Positions 1 to 7,472 of a stretch of DNA of 11,746 nucleotides are shown here, one piece after another; the stretch's first letter is position 1, and each line of letters begins with the position of its first letter. Origin of the DNA: an uncultured Chlamydiae bacterium. GTDB lineage: Bacteria; Chlamydiota; Chlamydiia; Chlamydiales; 2-12-FULL-49-11. The notes beneath the pieces are model-generated. The model searched no databases and had not been told where the DNA came from. It saw only the letters and a list, made by a program, of their open reading frames with translations. The position numbers and the translations under genes are program-made. Location: the NCBI GenBank assembly GCA_937996705.1, contig CALKUQ010000038.1, positions 1 to 11,746 of the forward strand, in the 5' to 3' direction.

Positions 1-46
1 GCTGGTGCTGGTGCTGGTGCTGGTGCTGGTGCTGGTGCTGGTGCTG
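1..46. repeat. GCTGGT hexanucleotide tandem repeat
   Basis: Seven perfect GCTGGT units (1-42) are followed by a partial unit before the pattern breaks at 47. The repeat begins at the window edge, so the true array may be longer. In the plus-strand frame it encodes alternating Ala and Gly. A six-base unit changes copy number without shifting the reading frame, so length variation would alter the protein rather than switch it off. Confidence 0.9.
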
Positions 47-186
47 TTATAAGTGGTCCTTCTCCGATTAGAACTTCACCTGTCGGGCCAATAGCGGCTG
101 CGGGTGTAGTTGGGGGGTCTAGCGCAACTCCCATCCTTAGGTTTGGGGAAGGAAGAGATGGATTAACAGGAGATCAGATCTACTAA
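1..186 (+). CDS. 3' end of an unidentified gene with an Ala-Gly repeat (partial)
   Basis: An open frame runs in from the left edge and stops at TAA 184-186, giving 61 visible residues. The first 14 are seven Ala-Gly pairs encoded by a GCTGGT repeat. They are followed by a Gly/Pro/Ala/Ser-rich stretch (VISGPSPIRTSPVGP...) and a tail ending GRDGLTGDQIY. No family is recognised. The composition suggests a flexible, low-complexity C-terminus, as found in some surface or secreted proteins, but that is inference. The gene converges on clpX, and its TAA overlaps the clpX stop on the other strand by 3 bases (184-186 versus 183-185). No terminator is visible between them. The start lies outside the window. 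A simple repeat lacks stops in several frames, but the frame stays open for about 45 codons past the repeat, which modestly supports real coding. Confidence 0.5.
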   Translation, partial: AGAGAGAGAGAGAGAVISGPSPIRTSPVGPIAAAGVVGGSSATPILRFGEGRDGLTGDQIY

Positions 187-1424
187 CCTGAATTTTGTTG
201 GTCGGAGGCTCTTTGGATGGTAGGGGAGGATCTGCCTTCGATGCAAGCTTTGTCGAGGGTAATTTCTGTGATGTCGGGGTCTGAAGGGGCTTCAAACATG
301 AGGTCGATGAGACGGTTTTCGACGATCATGCGGAGGGCTCTGGCTCCAGTACCTGCCTCTTTGGCTTTGACTGCCATTGCCTCGAGAGCGTCGTCTGTAA
401 AATGGAGTTCTACACCATCCTCTCTAAAGAGGTTTTGGTATTGCTTGATCAGGGCATTTTTCGGTTTGGTGAGAATTTCGATAAGGTCTTGAACAGAGAG
501 TTCGTTACAGTTAACGATATTGGGAAATCTTCCTACAAACTCTGGAATGAGGCCGTATTTAATAAGGTCTTCTGTCTCAACTTTGCCGAGAAGGTAGTTT
601 ACTTCATTGAGGTCGCGGTGTTGTTTTTCGGCTTCATCGGTAAATCCGATCACCCTTCTTCCAAGCCTATTAGAAATGATATCAGGGAGGTGTGTGAATG
701 CTCCCCCTACGATAAACAAAATATTTTCTGTATTTACTTTAATGTATTCTTGGTTCGGGTGCTTCCTTCCCCCTTTAGGAGGGATATTCGAGACGGTCCC
801 CTCGACAATTTTTAAAAGGGCTTGCTGCACCCCTTCGCCAGAAACGTCTCTTGTGATAGAGACATTTGAGGTGGTCTTTGCAATTTTATCGATCTCGTCG
901 ACGTAAATAATCCCTTGTTCGGCCCTAGCAATGTCGTAGTCGGCATTTTGTACGAGTCTTAGAATGATGTTTTCGACATCTTCTCCCACGTAGCCAGCCT
1001 CTGTGAGGGTCGTAGCATCGGCAATTGCGAAGGGGACGTCGAGTAAATTTGCAAGAGTTCTGGCAAGCAGAGTTTTCCCAGACCCAGTAGGTCCTAAGAG
1101 GAGAACGTTTGCTTTGCTGTATTCAACTTCAGTTTTTTCATTCGACAGAGCTCTAATTCTCTTGTAGTGGTTGTAAACAGCCACTGCAAGAGTTCTTTTT
1201 GCCCGATCTTGACCTATAATATACTCGCCCAACTTGTCGAAAATTTCTTTTGGTTTGAGAAATTTTAGTTCGTGCTGAGCAGGCTTTTTTGAGATAATAT
1301 CAACGCACAGCTTGACGCACTTGTCGCAAATGTATGCGCTTGGACCAGAGATCAGCTTTTCTACACTGTCTTCTGGTCTTGAGCAAAAGGAACATTTAGC
1401 AATTTCTTCGTCAGTTGTGCTCAT
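183..1424 (-). CDS. clpX: ClpX, ATP-dependent unfoldase subunit of the ClpXP protease
   Basis: ClpX is the hexameric AAA+ unfoldase that recognises tagged or damaged proteins and feeds them into the ClpP chamber in the cytoplasm. All diagnostic parts are present. The N-terminal C4 zinc finger has Cys11, 14, 33 and 36. Walker A is GPTGSGKT at 111-118, pore loop 1 is GYVG at 144-147, and Walker B ends with DEID at 176-179. The RKH pore loop is at 220-222. The ClpP-docking IGF tripeptide is at 259-261, and the sensor-2 segment GARALR is at 360-365. Length (413 aa) is normal for the family. The ATG is preceded by AAAGG (1431-1435), which lies inside the end of clpP. Only two bases separate the clpP stop from this start, so the two genes are almost certainly co-transcribed and translationally coupled. 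Identity is secure. Confidence 0.98.
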   Translation of the reverse strand: MSTTDEEIAKCSFCSRPEDSVEKLISGPSAYICDKCVKLCVDIISKKPAQHELKFLKPKEIFDKLGEYIIGQDRAKRTLAVAVYNHYKRIRALSNEKTEVEYSKANVLLLGPTGSGKTLLARTLANLLDVPFAIADATTLTEAGYVGEDVENIILRLVQNADYDIARAEQGIIYVDEIDKIAKTTSNVSITRDVSGEGVQQALLKIVEGTVSNIPPKGGRKHPNQEYIKVNTENILFIVGGAFTHLPDIISNRLGRRVIGFTDEAEKQHRDLNEVNYLLGKVETEDLIKYGLIPEFVGRFPNIVNCNELSVQDLIEILTKPKNALIKQYQNLFREDGVELHFTDDALEAMAVKAKEAGTGARALRMIVENRLIDLMFEAPSDPDITEITLDKACIEGRSSPTIQRASDQQNSG

Positions 1425-1426
1425 AA

Positions 1427-2041
1427 TTATCCTTTAGCGCCAGCCGGTTGTATAAGAGGGGATTTAGGTTGAATCACATGGTCGATCAACCCATATTCTT
1501 TTGCTTCTAAGGCGTTTAGGTAGAAATCTCTCTCAGAATCTTCGATGATTTTTTCTAGAGATTGCCCCGTCATTTCAGAAAAAAGATTGGCTAGAATTTT
1601 TTTGTAGTAGAGCACCTCTTTTGCCTGAATTTCAATATCTTTAGAGGTTCCCCCTATAGCGCCACTCGGTTGGTGGAGCATCATTCTGCTGTGCGGCAAC
1701 GCGTAACGCTTCCCTTTTGTCCCAGCAACTAATAAGAGAGCAGCCATGGAAGCTGAAAGTCCTATGCAGTACGTGTTGATTTCGCATTCTAGGTAGCGCA
1801 TCGTATCGAAAATAGCAAGTCCCGCTGCGATACTTCCACCTGGAGAGTTGAGGTAAACATTTACAGGTTTTTTTGGGTCATTTGCCCTGAGAAAAACCAT
1901 TTGAGCAATGACGTTATTAGCCACTTGGTCGTCGATGGGGCTGCCAATAAAAACAATACGGTCGGCAAGAAGTCTTGAATAAATATCCATAGACCGCTCT
2001 CCCCGAGCCGTATCTTCGGTAACATAAGGAACAAAAACCAT
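1427..2041 (-). CDS. clpP: ClpP serine protease subunit (ClpP2-type by context)
   Basis: ClpP forms the barrel-shaped proteolytic chamber that works with ClpX. The catalytic triad is readable: Ser98 in the GLSASMAA segment, His123 in MLHQP, and Asp172 in SERDFYLN. The oxyanion-loop NSPGGS lies at 65-70. At 204 aa the protein has the usual length. Chlamydiae are known to encode two ClpP proteins. The one next to clpX in Chlamydia is called ClpP2, and position here argues for the same orthologue. The ATG (2039-2041) is preceded by AGGAGA (2046-2051) a few bases upstream. Met18 (MDIYSRLL) is a possible alternative start or processing point, since the mature protein usually begins near there. The gap to tig is 32 bases with no terminator or promoter evident. 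Confidence 0.97.
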   Translation of the reverse strand: MVFVPYVTEDTARGERSMDIYSRLLADRIVFIGSPIDDQVANNVIAQMVFLRANDPKKPVNVYLNSPGGSIAAGLAIFDTMRYLECEINTYCIGLSASMAALLLVAGTKGKRYALPHSRMMLHQPSGAIGGTSKDIEIQAKEVLYYKKILANLFSEMTGQSLEKIIEDSERDFYLNALEAKEYGLIDHVIQPKSPLIQPAGAKG

Positions 2042-2073
2042 ACTATCTCCTAAAGATCTCGATATGACTAGAT

Positions 2074-3426
2074 TTATATCTTGGATGGTCGTATTTTTGC
2101 AATGATGAAATCTTGAGCTTTCGACATCATGTATTTTGAAAATTCGACAGCTTGCGTCTCTCTTGATTGGTTTTTGTAGTTAACTAGATTAGGATCAGCA
2201 AACATCATCTCTAAAATGGTGTTGTAGTTCGGTTGCAAATCATCTTCCGAAATTTGTACATTATTTTCCGTTAAAATTGTTCTGCAGATATAAAAAAGGC
2301 GAATCGCTTGTTCTGCTTGGCTAATTACCTCTTGTTTTTTAGCCTCTTTTTCCTCTTCACTCATCTCGCTTTTCCATTTTTTTAGGAAATCGGGCTGTTT
2401 GAAGAGATTTGACATGCGGTAATTTGCCTCTTTCTCAAGCATAGATGCAGGTACTTCGAATCTGATTTTTTCCAAAATTTGGTCTGCGATCTCTTCACGG
2501 AGTTCAGTCTGGTAGTTGTCTGAGCTCTGTTTTGTCAAAAGGTTTGTAAGTTGAGCGCGTAAAGTGGCAACATCGGGTGCGCCTACTTTTTTCGTAAAAT
2601 CGTCTGTCAATTCAGGTAGAATGGCCTCTTCGATCCCTTTTATTGTGATTTTTACTTTTTTGGCTTTGAATTGAGCTTTCACCTCTTCAGATTCCGTTGC
2701 ATCTGGAGCGCTTACAGCTTCAAAGCTCTCATTGAGATTTTTTCCTACTACAGCTTCGAGCATCCAATCTGCCATTTTCTTCTTAGCCACTTCGAATCGA
2801 GAGTGGGAAAATGCTTGTACCGGAGGGTCTTGATCGATATCGTCGATATCCAAGACAACAAAATCACCCTCAGTAACAGCTCTGTCAGTAACCTGGTTCC
2901 ATCTGGCATAAAACATTTGAATGCCTTTAATCGTGTTGTCGATATCGGTGTCAGTTACAGGTTTTGGAGCTCCCTCTTTTAAAGAAAAAGTGGAGTAGTC
3001 GATTAGAGGAAACTCAGGCTCACGCTCGAATTGAAAGGAGATTTCCCCTGCATCCTCATTTAAAGAGACAACTTTATAGGTGATGTTTGAGGAGTTGTTT
3101 AATACAGGAACTTTTGCAAGTTCTTGAGAATCTTTAAAAGCAACATCGGCAAAAGATCTGTCCCAAGCTTGGTTGATAGCTCCTGGATATTTGCTCTCGA
3201 TAATTGCTGCAGGTGCTTTCCCTTTGCGGAAGCCAGGTATAGAAACTTCTTTAGAAACTTGTTTAATTGCGTCTAATTTGGCCTCTTTTAAAACGGCAGG
3301 CTTTGCTTTTACTGTTAGCGTAACGCGGCACTTAGGTTCAGTTTTCACTTCAAGATCGATCCGATCTGACTGAAGATTTACGATAGTTGCTGGTTCGACT
3401 TCTACTGTTTTTGCTTGATCTGTCAT
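2074..3426 (-). CDS. tig: Trigger factor, ribosome-associated chaperone and prolyl isomerase
   Basis: Trigger factor binds the ribosome exit tunnel and shields nascent chains. The N-terminal ribosome-binding domain carries the signature GFRKGKAP at 65-72. An FKBP-like prolyl isomerase domain covers roughly residues 180-265 (starting near VTEGDFVVLDI). The helical C-terminal substrate-binding domain follows, opening with the conserved LPELTDDF at 270-277. Length (450 aa) fits the family. The signature lies about 20 residues further in than in E. coli, so there is a short N-terminal extension. The ATG has AGGGA 10 bases upstream (3437-3441). The 5' end of the gene is only 24 bases from the 3' end of the tRNA-Gly gene, leaving no room for its own promoter. 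The context tig-clpP-clpX is a classic folding-or-degradation operon. Confidence 0.97.
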   Translation of the reverse strand: MTDQAKTVEVEPATIVNLQSDRIDLEVKTEPKCRVTLTVKAKPAVLKEAKLDAIKQVSKEVSIPGFRKGKAPAAIIESKYPGAINQAWDRSFADVAFKDSQELAKVPVLNNSSNITYKVVSLNEDAGEISFQFEREPEFPLIDYSTFSLKEGAPKPVTDTDIDNTIKGIQMFYARWNQVTDRAVTEGDFVVLDIDDIDQDPPVQAFSHSRFEVAKKKMADWMLEAVVGKNLNESFEAVSAPDATESEEVKAQFKAKKVKITIKGIEEAILPELTDDFTKKVGAPDVATLRAQLTNLLTKQSSDNYQTELREEIADQILEKIRFEVPASMLEKEANYRMSNLFKQPDFLKKWKSEMSEEEKEAKKQEVISQAEQAIRLFYICRTILTENNVQISEDDLQPNYNTILEMMFADPNLVNYKNQSRETQAVEFSKYMMSKAQDFIIAKIRPSKI

Positions 3427-3450
3427 AGTTTTCTAGTCCCTAAAAAATTT

Positions 3451-3522
3451 AGCGGGTGATGAGATTCGAACTCACGACCCTCACGTTGGCAACGTGATGC
3501 TCTACCACTGAGCTACACCCGC
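3451..3522 (-). tRNA. tRNA-Gly (anticodon GCC)
   Basis: Read on the minus strand, a complete cloverleaf is visible. The acceptor stem pairs GCGGGTG with CACCCGC, with discriminator base T. The D arm is GCTC/GAGC. The anticodon stem TCACG/CGTGA carries loop TTGCCAA with anticodon GCC (3488-3490 on the plus strand), which decodes GGC and GGT glycine codons. The T arm is GTGAG-TTCGAAT-CTCAT. The 3' CCA is not encoded, so it must be added enzymatically. The gene is the first element downstream of the promoter at 3541-3569 and runs directly into tig. Confidence 0.97.
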
Positions 3523-3540
3523 ATACTCGAAGATCAAAAC

Positions 3541-3569
3541 ACTATACAGTAGCCTCTATTTTTTAGCAA
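3541..3569 (-). promoter_or_regulatory. Sigma-70-type promoter for tRNA-Gly and probably tig-clpP-clpX
   Basis: On the minus strand, TTGCTA (3564-3569) is separated by exactly 17 bases from TATAGT (3541-3546). This predicts transcription starting near 3534, about 12 bases before the tRNA. A small inverted repeat (GCAAAA at 3566-3571, TTTTGC at 3576-3581) overlaps the -35 box and could be an operator, though it is short. No other good promoter is visible before tig. Confidence 0.7.
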
Positions 3570-3603
3570 AACGGATTTTGCAAAGATGTAAAAAAATATC
3601 ATT

Positions 3604-3779
3604 TATACCTCTTCCAAATGAATCTTACCCATCTTTCCTTACCTGCATCTTCATCTGTAAATTTGCCTCGGGCTTACCTAGTTTTCAAATAGAGCGCGCC
3701 CTCGGCATCAACTAACGTCTAATTTACATATGAAGCGCATGTAAAGAAATCTGAGTAACATTCATTTGGAAGCGGTATA
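3604..3779. repeat. 176-bp imperfect palindrome, MITE-like or structured element
   Basis: The left arm 3604-3663 and the reverse complement of the right arm 3721-3779 match at about 50 of 60 positions, with a single one-base gap. The outer 25 bases of each arm match at 23 positions. An inner pair, TGCC-TC-GGGC (from 3664) and GCCC-TC-GGCA, continues the symmetry. A 13-base bulge lies on the right side (about 3708-3720). The ends read TATACC...GGTATA, which would fit a TA target duplication as used by IS630/mariner-type transposases. No ORF lies inside. It sits in the divergent gap between the tRNA-tig promoter and the SNF2 gene. It could be a miniature inverted-repeat transposable element or a long RNA hairpin; the sequence alone does not decide. 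Confidence 0.8.
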
Positions 3780-3898
3780 TAAAATATTTAAAAAAATTGT
3801 TATGGATGCAAAAAATCGGGATGAGGGTAGAATCGTGGAATACTTGCGAAAATAGATCTGTTTTGGCTCCGTTCTTTTCCTGTTTTTGAATTTTTTTC

Positions 3899-3927
3899 TT
3901 GCGTATGTGAGAGAAAAGATGTAAAAC
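3899..3927 (+). promoter_or_regulatory. Weak candidate promoter for the SNF2-mreB-pckG cluster
   Basis: TTGCGT (3899-3904) and TAAAAC (3922-3927) are spaced by 17 bases and would start transcription near 3934, giving a leader of about 23 bases. Both boxes are poor matches to consensus, but nothing better is visible between the palindrome and the ATG at 3957. Confidence 0.3.
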
Positions 3928-3956
3928 GGGACGTTAGTTTAACTTTTAGGGCTCCC

Positions 3957-6900
3957 ATGTTAAATGTTAGAAAACTGAAGCAAGATTTTTCCCAGAACGT
4001 GCTCCGCGAAGGAAAGCAGCTCTTTGACGAGAAAAAAGTGTTTTCAGCAAAGATCATTCATATTGATGGAACAACGGTTCGAATTAGCGCAAAAGTGGGT
4101 GGTCAATACGACAATACCTACCAAAGTGAGATTGAGATTGATAGAGATGCCTGTGAGACTATTGATTCTGACTGTGATTGTCCCTACCATTATGATTGTC
4201 AGCATTTAGCAGCTCTCCTTTTTTACCTTGAGCAAAATTTAGATGAGATTTTAGTTAAATACTCTAAAGACACTGATATTAAAGATTTGGCAGAAACTTC
4301 TGGCTTTGATGAAGAGCAGAAAGAGGAGCTTTTCGAAGCTGTAAAAGAGGCTGTGACGAAAGAGGAGAAGCGGCAAGATGAAAAATATAGTAAAGAACTT
4401 CTTCAAGAGTATGTCCAATCCTCAAAAATTTTGTCGAGATCTCCTTTTTTTCTCCCTAAAGAACAACGTCCTATAGATCGCGCTGAAATTGCGATGATCT
4501 TTTTCTTGCCTGACCAAAATTCTGGCCTTCGACCTGTGATTGAATTGCAACTTGCCCTTAGGCTTCCCTCAAGGTCCAAGCCCCTTCACATCCCGTTTGC
4601 AAAAGATTTTCTAGATAGTATTCGTCATGAGGAGATGCTCTTAATTGCAGGGAAAAAGTACCTCTTTACCTTAGAGTCCTTTCGAGAAGAGTCGAGGGAA
4701 ATGGTGCGTATGTTGATTGATTATGCTAGAGTTCATGATAAACCAACGACTGAGAGGGGGCAAAGAAGTGCTTTCATGGAGATTAAGGCGTTTGGATTGA
4801 TTTTGGCCAATGCCTATGATGTTGCCATGAAGAAATTTTCTTCTAAGTCCGCAAGTGAAGATGAAGAATTGCCTGTATTGCCAGGTCTTTACGAAGGGAG
4901 CTTGGAAACCCCGATCAATTTTTCCAAAACCTTTGCTCAGATTAACATGGCCCTTGAATATATTGTTCCGCCAGCCTCGAAAATTTTGATTAATCCGACG
5001 ATCCTTTTGGATGCAAAAAATGTACAGTTAGAGGAAGTTCGTTTTTTTGAATGCGCCCTTCCTGGGATGATTTATTCACATGTCTACTATAGATTTCCCC
5101 CTTCAATCACAAGGCAGCACGTGATGCAGCTGGCTGAAATGAGAGAGATTACGATTCCAGAGCCCCTATTCGGGACATTTATTGAGGCCTCTTTACCAGA
5201 ACTTGCCAAATTTGCGACCATATCCAATGCCTCTTGCGTCAATAAATTTAATACGATTCCTTTTACTCATGAAGTTAGAGGGATTTGTGATATCACGTTT
5301 CTGGATGGAGAGCTCGATGCCCTTGTTAAATTTATCTATGACGGAAAGGAAGTTCCTGCGATTCCTGAGTATTTGACAAAAGAGCACCTTCAAATTTTTA
5401 CCCAAGATAATGGAATTTTAGAGAGAAATCTTGTAGAAGAGAGAAAAATCATAGAAGATCTTTTCCAAGATTTTGTCTATCAAGAAGAAACAGGCGCGTT
5501 TGTAGCGAGAACCGAAAAGAAAATTGTCGAATTTATGACAGAATCGATCCCGTTTTATCAAGATAGGATACAGTTTAATTGCCCCCAAAATTTACTCGAT
5601 CAATTCATTTATGATAAATCGGAATTTCATCTCCATCTCTCGCACGCAAATGATAGAATGGATGTGTATGAAATCGAAGTTAAAGTGGATGGAGATTTGC
5701 TTGGTGTTCGTTTGGATAGACTTTGGGAGTGTGTTCTTGGAAAGAGAGCCTACCTAGAGCTTGATGCAAAAAAATCTAAACAGAAAAAAGAGAGTGCTAA
5801 AGCGTATAAAATTCTTGTCCTGGATCTAGTAAAAATGGGGCAAATTGTGCAGCTGTTTGACGAACTTGGGATAGAGAAGCTGGAAAATCACAAATTAAAA
5901 AGACCGCTTTGGAGCATTGCAAATATTGATGCAAGTCATTTTGAAGGATTACCAGTCTCTTTTTCCATCACAGAGAAATTAATCGATATTAGAGCCCAAA
6001 TGTTAGGAGAAAAGCCTTTTGTCTTCTCTCCTATGCCTAAAGAGGTAAAAGCGGAATTAAGACCGTATCAAATGGAAGGGGTTCAGTGGCTGGAAAGGTT
6101 GAGACTTATGTATCTCAACGGGATTCTTGCCGATGATATGGGGCTTGGAAAGACTCTCCAAACGATTGTAGCCCTTACCCAGCATCACAAAACGCAGGAT
6201 AAGCCCTCTCTTGTGATTTGTCCTACCTCCCTTCTCTATAACTGGAAAGAGGAGCTTCACAAGTTTCATCCTAAATTCAAAACGATTGTGATAGATGGCA
6301 TCCCCACTCAAAGAAAGAAGATGATTGCCAATTTAAAAGGGTATGATGTTGTGATTACCTCTTACAGCTTGTTGCAGAAAGATGTTGATCAATACCTGGA
6401 AAATGTCTTTAACTACGTCATACTCGATGAGGCGCAACACATTAAAAACCGTGGTACCCGAAACGCAAAATCTGTAAAATTATTAAAATCTGACTATAGA
6501 CTGATTTTGAGCGGAACGCCGATAGAGAACTCACTTGATGAGCTTTGGAGCTTGTTTGACTTCCTAATGCCAGGATTTTTAAATACATACGATAGATTTG
6601 TGGAAAAATACATTCGCGTTGCAGGTGCAGAGCAACAAAAAAATCTCGAATACCTCCGGAAAAAAGTAGCGCCCTTTATTTTGAGAAGGATGAAGGCTGA
6701 TGTCTTGAAAGATCTTCCCCCAATCTCAGAACTTGTCTATCACTGTAAGCTCTCGGATGTCCAAAGCGACCTTTATAAATCGTATGCAGCTTCGGCAAGA
6801 GATGAGCTTACAAAACTTGTTGCTCGAGATGGCTTTGATAAGGTTCAAATCCATGTTCTTGCAACACTTACAAGGCTTAAGCAAATTTGTTGTCACCCAG

Positions 6901-7445
6901 CAATTTTTGCCAAAGAGACAGCAGAAATGGGAGATTCTACAAAATACGACATGCTCGTTGAGATGCTACAAACATTGATTCAGAGCAAGCATAAGACCGT
7001 CATTTTCTCTCAGTACACAAAAATGCTCCAAATCATGAAAAGCGATTTTGAGGAGAGGGGGATTAGATTTTCCTACCTCGATGGAACGAGCAAAAATAGG
7101 CTGGAAATCGTCAACGAGTTTAACGAAAATCCCGAAATTCCTGTTTTCTTAGTTTCGCTAAAAGCAGGGGGTACGGGATTAAATCTTGTAGGGGCAGATA
7201 CAGTCATTCACTACGATATGTGGTGGAATCCGGCGGTAGAGAGCCAAGCAACTGACAGGGTTTACCGAATGGGGCAGACGCAAAATGTTTCTGTTTATAA
7301 ATTGGTCACTTTGAATACTATTGAAGAGAAAATTGTAGAAATGCAGAAACGGAAGCAGGGAATTGTTAAAAAAATCGTCACTTCCGATGATGAAATTATG
7401 TCGCGCTTGACATGGGAAGATGTTCTTGAATTATTGCAGGCGTAA
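3957..7445 (+). CDS. SWIM-domain SNF2-family DNA-dependent ATPase
   Basis: This is a large superfamily 2 ATPase of the Swi2/Snf2 type, which translocates on double-stranded DNA to remodel bound proteins. The bacterial target is not established. An N-terminal SWIM zinc-binding motif (CxCx5CxH) uses Cys73, Cys75, Cys81 and His83. A long, poorly conserved middle region typical of bacterial SNF2 proteins follows. The SNF2 core begins near residue 700: Walker A DDMGLGKT at 726-733, Walker B DEAQH at 824-828, the SGTPIEN motif after it, and the C-terminal helicase lobe with motif VI QATDRVYRMGQ at 1097-1107. Length (1162 aa) closely matches my recollection of the chlamydial SWI/SNF orthologue at the same position. 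The ATG follows TAGGG by a short spacing. mreB begins 27 bases downstream, so the genes are likely co-transcribed. Confidence 0.93.
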   Translation: MLNVRKLKQDFSQNVLREGKQLFDEKKVFSAKIIHIDGTTVRISAKVGGQYDNTYQSEIEIDRDACETIDSDCDCPYHYDCQHLAALLFYLEQNLDEILVKYSKDTDIKDLAETSGFDEEQKEELFEAVKEAVTKEEKRQDEKYSKELLQEYVQSSKILSRSPFFLPKEQRPIDRAEIAMIFFLPDQNSGLRPVIELQLALRLPSRSKPLHIPFAKDFLDSIRHEEMLLIAGKKYLFTLESFREESREMVRMLIDYARVHDKPTTERGQRSAFMEIKAFGLILANAYDVAMKKFSSKSASEDEELPVLPGLYEGSLETPINFSKTFAQINMALEYIVPPASKILINPTILLDAKNVQLEEVRFFECALPGMIYSHVYYRFPPSITRQHVMQLAEMREITIPEPLFGTFIEASLPELAKFATISNASCVNKFNTIPFTHEVRGICDITFLDGELDALVKFIYDGKEVPAIPEYLTKEHLQIFTQDNGILERNLVEERKIIEDLFQDFVYQEETGAFVARTEKKIVEFMTESIPFYQDRIQFNCPQNLLDQFIYDKSEFHLHLSHANDRMDVYEIEVKVDGDLLGVRLDRLWECVLGKRAYLELDAKKSKQKKESAKAYKILVLDLVKMGQIVQLFDELGIEKLENHKLKRPLWSIANIDASHFEGLPVSFSITEKLIDIRAQMLGEKPFVFSPMPKEVKAELRPYQMEGVQWLERLRLMYLNGILADDMGLGKTLQTIVALTQHHKTQDKPSLVICPTSLLYNWKEELHKFHPKFKTIVIDGIPTQRKKMIANLKGYDVVITSYSLLQKDVDQYLENVFNYVILDEAQHIKNRGTRNAKSVKLLKSDYRLILSGTPIENSLDELWSLFDFLMPGFLNTYDRFVEKYIRVAGAEQQKNLEYLRKKVAPFILRRMKADVLKDLPPISELVYHCKLSDVQSDLYKSYAASARDELTKLVARDGFDKVQIHVLATLTRLKQICCHPAIFAKETAEMGDSTKYDMLVEMLQTLIQSKHKTVIFSQYTKMLQIMKSDFEERGIRFSYLDGTSKNRLEIVNEFNENPEIPVFLVSLKAGGTGLNLVGADTVIHYDMWWNPAVESQATDRVYRMGQTQNVSVYKLVTLNTIEEKIVEMQKRKQGIVKKIVTSDDEIMSRLTWEDVLELLQA

Positions 7446-7472
7446 AAATATCTAGATAGGTAGAATAAAACG

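Noticed and set aside
217..906. Several plus-strand ORFs antisense to clpX
   Set aside because: They are shadows of clpX: overlapping frames with no independent start signals and biased composition.
3802..3855. Small plus-strand ORF of 17 codons (MDAKNRDEGRIVEYLRK) before the SNF2 gene
   Set aside because: No Shine-Dalgarno, no promoter upstream, and too short to distinguish from chance.
3800..4057. 85-codon minus-strand ORF overlapping the SNF2 start
   Set aside because: It lies antisense across the well-supported SNF2 5' end, has no clear ribosome site, and its Ser/Phe-rich product looks like the complement of Lys/Glu-rich coding sequence.
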